DNA from: Streptomyces anulatus
GTDB taxonomy: Bacteria > Actinomycetota > Actinomycetes > Streptomycetales > Streptomycetaceae
NCBI RefSeq assembly: GCF_014650675.1
Contig: NZ_BMVK01000012.1
Location: 185,166-249,165 of the forward strand
Length of the DNA stretch: 64,000 bases
Reading direction: 5' to 3'
In this document: one piece after another, positions 36,418-44,471 of the stretch
How positions within the stretch are numbered: the stretch's first letter is position 1
Layout: each line of letters begins with the position of its first letter
Program-made: the position numbers and the translations under genes
The notes under the pieces: generated by a model
The model's input: the letters and a program-made list of their open reading frames with translations, nothing else
Database searches by the model: none
What the model was told of the DNA's origin: nothing

Positions 36418-37110
36418 ATGGGCGATACACCGAGTGACACCGGCACCGCCGTGACGCGCATTTTTCTGCTGGACGACCACGAGGTCGTTCGCCGCGGAAT
36501 ACGGGACCTGCTGGAGGCCGAGCAGGATCTCGTCGTCGTTGGCGAGGCATCGACGGCTGATCAAGCCCTGGCCCGCGGGCCGGCGCTGCGACCCGACGTA
36601 GCGGTGCTCGACGTCAGGCTGCCCGACGGGAACGGCATCACTGTCTGTCGGGAACTGCGATCACGTATGCCCGACCTCGCGTGCCTGATACTCACCTCGT
36701 TCGACGACGAGGACGCCCTTCTCGACGCCATCATGGCGGGCGCGGCCGGATACGTGCTCAAGCAGATCAACGGTTCGGACCTGGTGTCGGCCGTACGGAC
36801 TGTGGCATCGGGTCGGTCGATGCTCGACCCGTCGACCACGGCCAGGCTCATGCGGTCCCTGCGCGAGGCCGAGGCCGATTCGCCGCCGGAGGACGAGAGG
36901 CTCGCGGTCCTCTCCGAGCGCGAGCGTTCCGTTCTCGATCTCATCGGCGAGGGACTGACCAACCGGCAGATCGCCAAGCGGCTTTATCTGTCGGAGAAGA
37001 CCGTCAAGAACCATATTTCCCGTCTGCTCGGGAAGCTCGGGGTCGAGCGCCGGGTGCAGGCAGCTGTCATTGCGGCCGAGGTCCGGGAGCATCAGCAGCG
37101 CGAGCAGTGA
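36418..37110 (+). CDS. DevR/DosR/OsdR-like response regulator
   Basis: A 230-residue NarL-family regulator. Receiver: LLDDHEVVRRG with Asp19/Asp20, phosphorylation site Asp65 in VAVLDVRLPDGNG, and Lys in YVLKQINGSD. The DNA-binding region GLTNRQIAKRLYLSEKTVKN and ISRLLGKLGVERRVQAAVIA is very close to that of mycobacterial DosR (DevR), including the TVKN recognition helix and the ERRxQAAV dimer helix. This separates it from the other NarL-type regulator in the window. It faces the GAF-type kinase tail to tail, 6 bases apart. The surrounding gene families and repeated promoter box support its role as regulator of the island; the orthologue described in S. coelicolor is OsdR. Confidence 0.9.
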   Translation: MGDTPSDTGTAVTRIFLLDDHEVVRRGIRDLLEAEQDLVVVGEASTADQALARGPALRPDVAVLDVRLPDGNGITVCRELRSRMPDLACLILTSFDDEDALLDAIMAGAAGYVLKQINGSDLVSAVRTVASGRSMLDPSTTARLMRSLREAEADSPPEDERLAVLSERERSVLDLIGEGLTNRQIAKRLYLSEKTVKNHISRLLGKLGVERRVQAAVIAAEVREHQQREQ

Positions 37111-37116
37111 ATGCCC

Positions 37117-38865
37117 TCACTTCGAAAGTCGGTCAGGTGCGGCCGGGGCAATAGGTACTCGCCATTCCAGCACTGTGCCTCTCCGCGGGTGCGGCTTCGC
37201 GTGGAAGGACAGGGTGCCTCCCAGCCGCTCGGCCCGTTCTGTGAGGTTGCGAATACCGCCGCGCCTACTACCTTCGGGCCCACGCAGACCGACCCCGTCA
37301 TCGCTCGTCGTCACGGTGAGAACACCGTCATCGGCGATGACCGAGACCTCGGCCCGACGGGCCCTTGCGTGTCGGGCGACATTGCTGAGAGCTTCCCCGA
37401 CAACCGCGACCGCGTGATCGGCCACCACCCGGGGGACATCTGTGTCAATCAGCCCCTCCATACGGAGGGCGGGCGTGAATCCGAGCGCGGGCGTGGCAGC
37501 GTCCACCGCCTGGACTACTCGGGAACGGAGTTTCGACCCCTGGCCTGGTGTCTCGTGCTCTCTGAGGCCGAAAATGGTGGTCCGGATGATCTTGATGGTG
37601 GTGTCCAGATCATCAATGGCACGGCCCAGCCGCTCGGCCGCTTCCGGGTGCTCCACCAAGGGGCGGGCGCTCTGCAGCGTCATTCCGGTGGCGAACAGCC
37701 GTTGAATGGCCAAGTCGTGCAGATCTCGGGCGATCCGCTCACGATCGGCCAGCAGGCTCATCCGCTCGGAGTCGCTGCGGTGGTCGGCCAGTTCGAGCGC
37801 CAAGGCTGCCTGCCCGACAAATCCGGGCAGTGCAGTGATCTCCGCGCTCACGAACGCCGTCCTGTTTCGGACGCGCGCGAGGATCATGACTCCGTTCAGC
37901 CGTTCCTTGGTCCCCAGCGTGACAGCCACTGCGGGCCCGAAACCCTCCCACCGCTCGCGCTGTACCTGCACCCGCGGGTCGCTGCTGACATCCGCCACCG
38001 TGACCATGCCGTCTTCAGCGAGCGCTACTGCGGCAAGCGTGCCCCGGCTGCTCGGGAGGACCACGCCCCGATGGCGCTCGGCCTTCTCCCCGAGAGCCAG
38101 TGAGCCGGTCATCTCGCCGTCTGTGCCGATGAGGTAGAAGACCCCAAGGTCCGCCCTCGCTATGTCGATCGCCTGTTCCAGCATGTCTTCGAGCACCTGC
38201 GACTCGGCCTCGCCCGAGAGCAATGCGCTGGTGAGATCGGAACTGGCGGTGAGCCATCGCTCTCTGATTCGCCCCTCTTCGTAGAGGCGGGCGTTCTCGA
38301 TGGCTATCCCGGCTGCGACGGCCAGGGTGGAAACAACGGCCTCGTCCTCCGCGTCGAAATCTTCTGCCCCACGCTTCTCCGTGAGATAGAGATTGCCGAA
38401 CACTTCGTCGCGCACGCGGATGGGCACTCCCAGGAAGGAGTGCATCGGCGGATGGTGGGGTGGGAATCCCGCCGAGGCCGGATGGTCGGAGAGCTCGGGC
38501 AATCTCAGAGGTTCCGGGTGTCTGATCAGCTCGCCCAGGAGTCCGTGCCCTGTGGGGAGGCCGCCGATCTGTTGCCGCTTCTCCTCGTCGATGCCGATCG
38601 GAAGGAACTCGGCGAGTTTCTGGTCGCTCCCCACCACTCCGAGGGCTCCGTATTCGGCGTCAACGAGGGAGACCGCGGATTCCACGATGTCGCGCAATAC
38701 CTGGGGCAGGGCCAGTCCCCGCCCCACCGCCATGACTGCGTCGAGCAGGCCGTTCAACCGGTCCCGGGCCCCCCGGACCTGGTCGATGTGCACCTGAAGC
38801 TCGTCCAGCAGTTCGTCGAGTCTCAGCCGCGGGAGCCGGTGATCGTCGTTACCGACACCGCCCAT
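37117..38865 (-). CDS. DevS/DosS/OsdK-like GAF-domain sensor histidine kinase
   Basis: ATG 38865 with a GGAGGTG site gives 582 residues: GAF1 (~55-195), GAF2 (~215-360), HisKA_3 with RIARDLHDLAIQRLFATGMT (His383) and HATPase_c with DDGVGLRGPEGSRRGGIRNL. No membrane segment is present. GAF1 contains FPPHHPPMHSFLGVPIRVRD; from memory of the mycobacterial DosS sequence, its heme-ligand His falls in the same HHPPM element, so H137 or H138 is the candidate ligand here. This would make the protein a heme-based sensor of O2, NO or CO. It follows the ATPase gene on the same strand after 57 bases and converges with its likely partner regulator. Confidence 0.9.
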   Translation of the reverse strand: MGGVGNDDHRLPRLRLDELLDELQVHIDQVRGARDRLNGLLDAVMAVGRGLALPQVLRDIVESAVSLVDAEYGALGVVGSDQKLAEFLPIGIDEEKRQQIGGLPTGHGLLGELIRHPEPLRLPELSDHPASAGFPPHHPPMHSFLGVPIRVRDEVFGNLYLTEKRGAEDFDAEDEAVVSTLAVAAGIAIENARLYEEGRIRERWLTASSDLTSALLSGEAESQVLEDMLEQAIDIARADLGVFYLIGTDGEMTGSLALGEKAERHRGVVLPSSRGTLAAVALAEDGMVTVADVSSDPRVQVQRERWEGFGPAVAVTLGTKERLNGVMILARVRNRTAFVSAEITALPGFVGQAALALELADHRSDSERMSLLADRERIARDLHDLAIQRLFATGMTLQSARPLVEHPEAAERLGRAIDDLDTTIKIIRTTIFGLREHETPGQGSKLRSRVVQAVDAATPALGFTPALRMEGLIDTDVPRVVADHAVAVVGEALSNVARHARARRAEVSVIADDGVLTVTTSDDGVGLRGPEGSRRGGIRNLTERAERLGGTLSFHAKPHPRRGTVLEWRVPIAPAAPDRLSK

Positions 38866-38922
38866 GGAGCACCTCCGACGGCTGCGAGCGACTCACGCGC
38901 GTGAACCCGATGCGGTTCCAAT

Positions 38923-41574
38923 CTAACCCTCGGACTCGATCACCTCATGTCGGGCAAGGTCGGCTCCGCGCTCGTGAAGGTGACGAGGATTCCCGGGACG
39001 GAAGGTGGCACGTGCCAGCCTGGCCGCAAGGAACCCGGCTGGGGCGCAGACAGTGGCCAGGCCGGCGGCCCTCCACCCCAAGGGCTCGGTGTCCAGTACG
39101 GCGCCCAGCGGCGGGAAGTAGAGAGCAGCCGCCGCCAGCAGGGCTGAGGCCATGACGGAGGCCAGAAGGAACGGGTTGTCCAACGACATCGGCCGATCCC
39201 GGAGGCCGAGGACCACTCCCAGCTGGGCGGCGAGCAGGGCCAGGAAGAGCACGCTCTGCCACGGCTCGTCCCATGCCTGAGCTATCAGTCCGGCACTGAG
39301 ACTGACCGCTGTGACGACAGCTGCTGTCAGCAACAGCTGTTGCCAGGCGCCACCTCCCAGAATGTGCTGATCCGCGCGACGCGGAGGGCGACGCATCACA
39401 CCTGGGGAAGCCGGCTCCGCTCCCATGGCCACGCCGGTCAGCCCGTGGGTCAGGAGGTTGATCCAGAGGATCTGGCCGGCGCGCAGGGGCAGAGGGAGGC
39501 CCAGCAGCGGGCCGATCAGCATGACCAGAATCTCCGCCGCACCGCCCGCCATCCCGTAGACGAGGAAGCGCCGGATGTTGTCGAAGACCCTGCGTCCCTC
39601 TTCGACCGCGGCAACCACGGTCGACAGTTCGTCGTCCGTGAGCACCAGGTCCGCCGCCTGGCGGGCGACTTCGGTGCCCCGGCCGCCCATGGCGATGCCG
39701 ATGTCGGCTTGGTGGAGTGCCGGGCCGTCGTTCACGCCGTCGCCGGTCATCGCGGTGATCGCGCCGCGGGCGCGCCAGGCGGCCACGATGTCGAGCTTCT
39801 GTTGCGGGTCCGTCCTGGCGAACACCCTCACCGCCGTAAGGTCGGGAACGCGGCCCGCGGCCACGTCCTTTCCGGTGACGACGTGGTCGGCGGTGGTGTT
39901 CGGTCCGAGCAGTTCGACGCGGTCGGCCACGGCGCTCGCGGTGGCGGGATGGTCACCGGTGACGAGTATCGGTGTGATGCCCGCGGCTCTGCACGAAGCC
40001 AGCGTGGCAGCCGCGTGTGGTTTGGGTGGGTCGCTCAATGCCACGAGGCCCAGCAGCCTCAGGCCCGACTCCCCGGCTGCGGCCGGTCGGGGCGTCTCCT
40101 GGCGCAGGCCCGATGCGACTGCCAGCACGCGGTAGCCGCCCGCCGCGAACCGTGCCGCTTCCGCACGAGCGAGACGTAGCGTCTCCGGGGAGTCGGTGAG
40201 GACCGTCGCAGCAAGGACGGCCTCGGGAGCGCCCTTCAGGCATACCAGGACGCCGCCGGAAGGCAGCGCATGCACGGTGGTCATCCTCCTGCGGAGGCTG
40301 TCGAACGGTGCTTCTGCGATTCTGGGATGGGTGGATGCCAGCTCCGTGAGATCCGGGCACCCTACCTTGATGGCTGCCGTGAGGAGAGCGCCCTCCATGG
40401 GGTCGCCGATGGCCTCCCAGCGGCTGTCGGGTGACGCGGAAGGCGGGGGCCGTAGGGCGGCGTCGGTGCACAGGGCCGCCGCTGTGAGCACTTCCTGTAC
40501 CTCATGCCGTTCCGCGGGGCCCACAGGCCTTCCCTCGGTCAGAACGTCCCCCTCCGGTTCGTAGCCGACCCCCTGGAGTTCGACGGTGGTCCGGGGTGTC
40601 CAGACGTGCTGCACGACCATGCGCCCCTCGGTCAGCGTGCCGGTCTTGTCGGTGGCGAGCACAGATACCGAGCCGAGCGTCTCCACTGCGGGTAGCCGAC
40701 GCACCAGCGCGTGGCGGGCTGCCATACGCCGGGCGCCAAGGGCCAGGGCAAGGGTGACGACGGCGGGAAGTGATTCCGGCACCGCGGCAACAGCGAGACT
40801 GATGGCGGTCACTGCCATGGTTCCCGCGGGCAGCCCCCGTACGAGTCCTTGCGCCAGAACCAGTGCACACAGGACCAGCGTGACAGCCGCGAGCACACGT
40901 CCCAGGGAGGCGAGCCGCAGCTGAAGAGGCGTGGGCCGACGACGGTCGTCGAGAAGGGCGGCGATCCGGCCGAGGGCGGCGGCTCTTCCGGTGGCGGTGA
41001 CGGTCGCGACCCCCCTGCCACGGACGACGACCGTTCCGGCGTGCAGCGATGCGGTCGCGTCCTTGTCCACGGGTACGGACTCTCCGGTGAGCATGGATTC
41101 GTCTACCAACAGCGCAGCTGCTTCGTCGATCGCGGCGTCGGCAGCGACGATGTCCCCCTCTGCCAGGAGGAGAACGTCTCCGGGCACGACGGTGGCGGCC
41201 GGGACGTCACGGTCCGCATCTTCTCTGCGGACCCGGGCGTGGGGCGCGGAGAGCGCCGACAGAGCCGCCACGGCGTTGTCGGCTCTTATCTCCTGAGCGA
41301 CACCCACGGTGGTGTTGACCACGATGACGAGTCCGATGACCACGGAATCGGCGTGATCACCGATCGCCAGGGTGAGGACGACGGCTGCGATCAGCACCAT
41401 CATCAGCGGGTCCCTGAGCTGTGCGAACACTCTCGAGTACAGCGGGCGCGTCTTCCGGACGGCGACTTCGTTCCGTCCCACCTCGGCGAGTCGACGGGCA
41501 GCCTCGTCCTGGGTGAGTCCCGGCATCCGACGGCGAAGGGCGGCGCCTGTCTCACCCTCTGCAGGAAACATCAC
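38923..41574 (-). CDS. P-type cation-transporting ATPase (CtpF-like), copy 1
   Basis: An 883-residue P2-type pump. The actuator loop has DESMLTGESVPVDK, the phosphorylation motif is DKTGTLT with Asp309, the membrane motif AVPESLPAV lies near residue 265, and the hinge TGDGVNDGPALHQADIGIAM is intact. Four N-terminal and six C-terminal membrane segments can be placed. The relative CtpF of M. tuberculosis belongs to the DosR regulon. GTG 41574 is 7 bases after the universal stress gene stop (ATG 41571 is an alternative), so the order is USP, ATPase, sensor kinase. The ion cannot be assigned; calcium or another divalent cation is usual. Confidence 0.9.
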   Translation of the reverse strand: MMFPAEGETGAALRRRMPGLTQDEAARRLAEVGRNEVAVRKTRPLYSRVFAQLRDPLMMVLIAAVVLTLAIGDHADSVVIGLVIVVNTTVGVAQEIRADNAVAALSALSAPHARVRREDADRDVPAATVVPGDVLLLAEGDIVAADAAIDEAAALLVDESMLTGESVPVDKDATASLHAGTVVVRGRGVATVTATGRAAALGRIAALLDDRRRPTPLQLRLASLGRVLAAVTLVLCALVLAQGLVRGLPAGTMAVTAISLAVAAVPESLPAVVTLALALGARRMAARHALVRRLPAVETLGSVSVLATDKTGTLTEGRMVVQHVWTPRTTVELQGVGYEPEGDVLTEGRPVGPAERHEVQEVLTAAALCTDAALRPPPSASPDSRWEAIGDPMEGALLTAAIKVGCPDLTELASTHPRIAEAPFDSLRRRMTTVHALPSGGVLVCLKGAPEAVLAATVLTDSPETLRLARAEAARFAAGGYRVLAVASGLRQETPRPAAAGESGLRLLGLVALSDPPKPHAAATLASCRAAGITPILVTGDHPATASAVADRVELLGPNTTADHVVTGKDVAAGRVPDLTAVRVFARTDPQQKLDIVAAWRARGAITAMTGDGVNDGPALHQADIGIAMGGRGTEVARQAADLVLTDDELSTVVAAVEEGRRVFDNIRRFLVYGMAGGAAEILVMLIGPLLGLPLPLRAGQILWINLLTHGLTGVAMGAEPASPGVMRRPPRRADQHILGGGAWQQLLLTAAVVTAVSLSAGLIAQAWDEPWQSVLFLALLAAQLGVVLGLRDRPMSLDNPFLLASVMASALLAAAALYFPPLGAVLDTEPLGWRAAGLATVCAPAGFLAARLARATFRPGNPRHLHERGADLARHEVIESEG

Positions 41575-41581
41575 GATCGGC

Positions 41582-42442
41582 TCACAGGGCGGGGACCGTG
41601 ATGACGGGACAGTGGGCCCGGTGAAGGAGACCGTGCACGACGGATCCGACCCTCATCCCCGTGTACCCGCCCTCACCCCGCCGGCCCACCACGATGCCCA
41701 GAGTGTGCTCCCCCGCTTCGGCCAGGACTTCTACCGGGGAGCCGATCTGCATCTCATGCTGCAGCCGAACATCGGGGTACTTCTTCTCCCACCCCGCGAC
41801 TGTCTCGTACAGGAGGCGGCGCTGGTTGTGGAACAGAGTGTCGCCGGTACGGAGGGAGAAGACCGGCGGCTGCCAGACAGCTAGGGCGTGCACCGCGCAG
41901 CCTCGGAGATCCGCTTCCTCGAAGGCCAGAGCCAGCGCGGCTTTGGAAGGCTCGCTGCCGTCGACGCCCACCACGAGACAGGGCCGATCCTGACCGCCCC
42001 CCTCGGGATGACCCACGACGACCACCGGGCAGCGTGCCTGAGCGGTGACGGGAATGACCACCGAGCCGGAACTGAGAATCTCCTCGGCACGGTGCAGGTG
42101 CCGCGAGCCCAGCACCATCAAGCGCACCTGGAGGGACAGAAGCGCCAGTTGCCGCCCTGGAAAACCGTCGAGGAGCGAACCGGTGATCTCGGTTTCGGGC
42201 CATCGTGCATGCGCCCACGAGATCGCGGCCTCCAGGGTTCGTCGGCCGTCCTGCTCGAGTCTCCGGTGGTGCGGGGCGTCGTCGACGTGCTGGGTGTCAT
42301 GCCGGGGAGGGACCGAGAGAGCGAGGCGGAGGTGGAGTCCACGGAGGCGAGCCTCGTCGGCACCCCAGGCGACGGCCGGGTGCCAGTCACCACGAGGGTC
42401 GACACCCACCACGATCTCCTGACGGATCTCTGCGCTGTTCAT
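41582..42442 (-). CDS. Universal stress protein, tandem UspA domains (1 of 5)
   Basis: ATG 42442, with GGAG 6 bases upstream, gives 286 residues. Both halves begin with the ATP-site strand (IVVGVDPRGDW and LVVGVDGSEPSK). The first domain has a modified loop (GSRHLHRAEEILSSGS). The second has GRRGEGGYTGMRVGSVVHGL, the closest to the canonical G-2x-G-9x-GS nucleotide motif, so ATP is probably bound at least there. Such tandem proteins are a large part of the DosR regulon. It is divergent from the CBS gene at 42749, and the region between holds three candidate regulator boxes. Confidence 0.9.
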   Translation of the reverse strand: MNSAEIRQEIVVGVDPRGDWHPAVAWGADEARLRGLHLRLALSVPPRHDTQHVDDAPHHRRLEQDGRRTLEAAISWAHARWPETEITGSLLDGFPGRQLALLSLQVRLMVLGSRHLHRAEEILSSGSVVIPVTAQARCPVVVVGHPEGGGQDRPCLVVGVDGSEPSKAALALAFEEADLRGCAVHALAVWQPPVFSLRTGDTLFHNQRRLLYETVAGWEKKYPDVRLQHEMQIGSPVEVLAEAGEHTLGIVVGRRGEGGYTGMRVGSVVHGLLHRAHCPVITVPAL

Positions 42443-42583
42443 AGCGTGCTCCGATGCTCGTCTCCCCGGCAATGGGCGCCGCCCGGAGCCTCCCCGGAGG
42501 GTGCTCTGCGCACCGAAATACGGTGGCGCAGTTCCACCTTGCCACTCGGCCTTCTTCTCGAAAGGGGCCGCAGGGGGCAAGCC

Positions 42584-42671
42584 GGGGCCCAAAGGGCCCA
42601 TCCCGGGAGTCGCCCCGGCGGGGAGCGTGCAGGTGGATCCGATCGGTCTCTGGACGGGACCGTTCGGCCCC
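42584..42671. promoter_or_regulatory. Three DevR/OsdR-like boxes in the USP/CBS divergent promoter
   Basis: Boxes are seen at 42584-42599 (GGGGCCCAAAGGGCCC), 42635-42650 (GGATCCGATCGGTCTC) and 42656-42671 (GGGACCGTTCGGCCCC). The cores of the last two are 21 bases apart, two helical turns, the arrangement of paired DosR sites. They lie 78 bases or more before the CBS start and about 140-230 bases before the USP start. Confidence 0.65.
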
Positions 42672-42748
42672 TGCCCTTGGTACAGCGGGTGTCCGAAGGT
42701 GATACCGGAAGCGCTCCGCACCGTGGGGAGAAGTGGAGGCGCAGCAGG

Positions 42749-43369
42749 ATGCGGCATCTCCGTGTAGGTGACCTGATGACGGACGAAGTGGTCACGGTCG
42801 AGTACACGACGCCCTCAGCGGAAGTGGCCGGGCTGCTCGCCCGGCACGCCATCAACGGCGTCCCGGTGGTGGGCGAGGACGATCACGTCGTGGGGATGGT
42901 TTCGGCGAGTGACCTGCTCAGCAGGCCGGCCTCCACGGTCGGCAGAATGATGTCGTTTCCGGCTGTCACCGTCTACGCGGAGCAGACGGTGGCGGAAGCA
43001 GCCCGGCTCATGACCCGTCGTGGCTGCGAGCGGCTCCCCGTCGTCGACGACGAGGAACGCTTGGTCGGCATGGTGACCAGACGTGATCTCCTGGGCTTCT
43101 TTCTCCGTCCTGACGCCGAGGTGGAGCACCGGATCCGGGACGACGTACTCAACGGTGTTCTGCGCGTTCAGGCCGACGCCGTCCAGGTCCACGTGCTCGA
43201 CGGAGTTGTCGTCCTGGCTGGCCGGCTGCCGCATCGGAGCCTGATCCGTATTGCCCTCGCCCTCACCTCTCGAACAGAAGGAGTCATCGCTGTCGTGAAC
43301 CGCATATCAGTACAGCCCGACGACAGCTCTTCGGCGCAGAATCCGGACGCTACTTCCTGGCCCACCTGA
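42749..43369 (+). CDS. Two-CBS-domain protein with C-terminal BON domain
   Basis: ATG 42749 behind GTGGAGG gives 206 residues starting MRHLRVGDLMTDEVVTVEY. CBS1 includes INGVPVVGEDDHVVGMVSAS and CBS2 RLPVVDDEERLVGMVTRRDL. The last ~60 residues (VLDGVVVLAGRLPHRSLIRI) form a degenerate BON module. CBS1 is shorter and more acidic than in its two paralogues at 35673 and 50421. The nitroreductase gene follows after 71 bases on the same strand. An adenylate-sensing role is inferred from the CBS family. Confidence 0.88.
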   Translation: MRHLRVGDLMTDEVVTVEYTTPSAEVAGLLARHAINGVPVVGEDDHVVGMVSASDLLSRPASTVGRMMSFPAVTVYAEQTVAEAARLMTRRGCERLPVVDDEERLVGMVTRRDLLGFFLRPDAEVEHRIRDDVLNGVLRVQADAVQVHVLDGVVVLAGRLPHRSLIRIALALTSRTEGVIAVVNRISVQPDDSSSAQNPDATSWPT

Positions 43370-43440
43370 AACGCGACTCCGGCGCCAACTTCTCAGGCGA
43401 GTGCTTATGAAGACGATGACCGACAGGAGGCAGGAAGACC

Positions 43441-44433
43441 ATGCTGACGATCGAACAGCGCATCACCTCGGTTGTACCTTCGCTCGTCGAGGAGGCCGTG
43501 ACCGCGCCGTCCATGCACAACGCACAACCCTGGAAGTTCGTCCACCGCTCAGGAACACGCCTCCTCTCGTTGTACGGCGATCCGGATCGTGGCCTGCCCG
43601 TCGGCGACCCGGACCACCGTGGCCTGCATATCGGGTGCGGGGCGGCGCTGCTGAATCTGCGGGTGGCCGCGGCACACCGTGGCTGGAACACCGTTACCCA
43701 GCTTCTGCCCGACCACCGCGACCCATGGCGTCTCGCCGACGTCCTGCTGGAGGACTCCGGGACCGTTGACCATCAACTGGCTGACCTGCACCCTGCCGTG
43801 CGGCTCCGGCACACCAGCCGCTATCCGTTCGCCGACGAGGCAGTCGCAGCCGAGATCCTGGACGAGTTGAGCGCCTCCGCGCTCCTGGAAGGGGCACGGC
43901 TGATCGTTCCCGGAGCCTGGCACGCCGGCGCCGTCCTGGACCTGGTGCACGACGCGGAGCTCTACGAATCCGCCAACGACGCCATGAGGGCCGAAATCGT
44001 CACGTGGACCCGCACGGGCAAGGCCGGGGAGGGGCCGGACACCGAGGGCGTCCCCTCGTACGCTTTCGGTCCGCGTCAGCACGGAGTGACGGCCCCTGTG
44101 CGGGACTTCGACGTGCCCCAAGGCTCACGGGACCGGGCGTCCGCCACCTTCGAGGAGCGGCCGCAGATCGCCTTGCTGGGGACGGAGTCAGACCTTGCCG
44201 TGGACTGGCTCAGGGCGGGACAGGCCATGCAGCGCGTGCTCCTTCAGGCCACTCTCGACGGACTCGCGACCTCCGTGATCTCGCAGCCGCTGGAATGGCC
44301 CGAGCTTCGACACCTCACACGTGACCCGAACTCCAAGATGGGCTTCGTACAAATGATCATTCGGTTCGGATACGGGCCGTCGGGCCCGGCCACGCCCAGA
44401 CGACCGGTTACGGAGGTCCTGGACATCGCCTGA
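43441..44433 (+). CDS. Acg-family FMN nitroreductase-like protein
   Basis: A 330-residue protein of the Acg/Rv2032-Rv3131 branch of nitroreductases, with AVTAPSMHNAQPWKFVHRSG at the N terminus, RTSRYPF-like HTSRYPFADEAV in the middle and GLATSVISQPLEWPELRH near the end. This branch is made of two fused nitroreductase-fold halves and is strongly represented in the mycobacterial dormancy regulon. Members may bind flavin as storage or act in nitro or quinone reduction; the true activity is uncertain. It follows the CBS gene and is separated from the convergent GH65 gene by 38 bases. Confidence 0.88.
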   Translation: MLTIEQRITSVVPSLVEEAVTAPSMHNAQPWKFVHRSGTRLLSLYGDPDRGLPVGDPDHRGLHIGCGAALLNLRVAAAHRGWNTVTQLLPDHRDPWRLADVLLEDSGTVDHQLADLHPAVRLRHTSRYPFADEAVAAEILDELSASALLEGARLIVPGAWHAGAVLDLVHDAELYESANDAMRAEIVTWTRTGKAGEGPDTEGVPSYAFGPRQHGVTAPVRDFDVPQGSRDRASATFEERPQIALLGTESDLAVDWLRAGQAMQRVLLQATLDGLATSVISQPLEWPELRHLTRDPNSKMGFVQMIIRFGYGPSGPATPRRPVTEVLDIA

Positions 44434-44471
44434 CACCGGCACACAGCCCTGCTGGTCTCGCGGCTGTCCGC

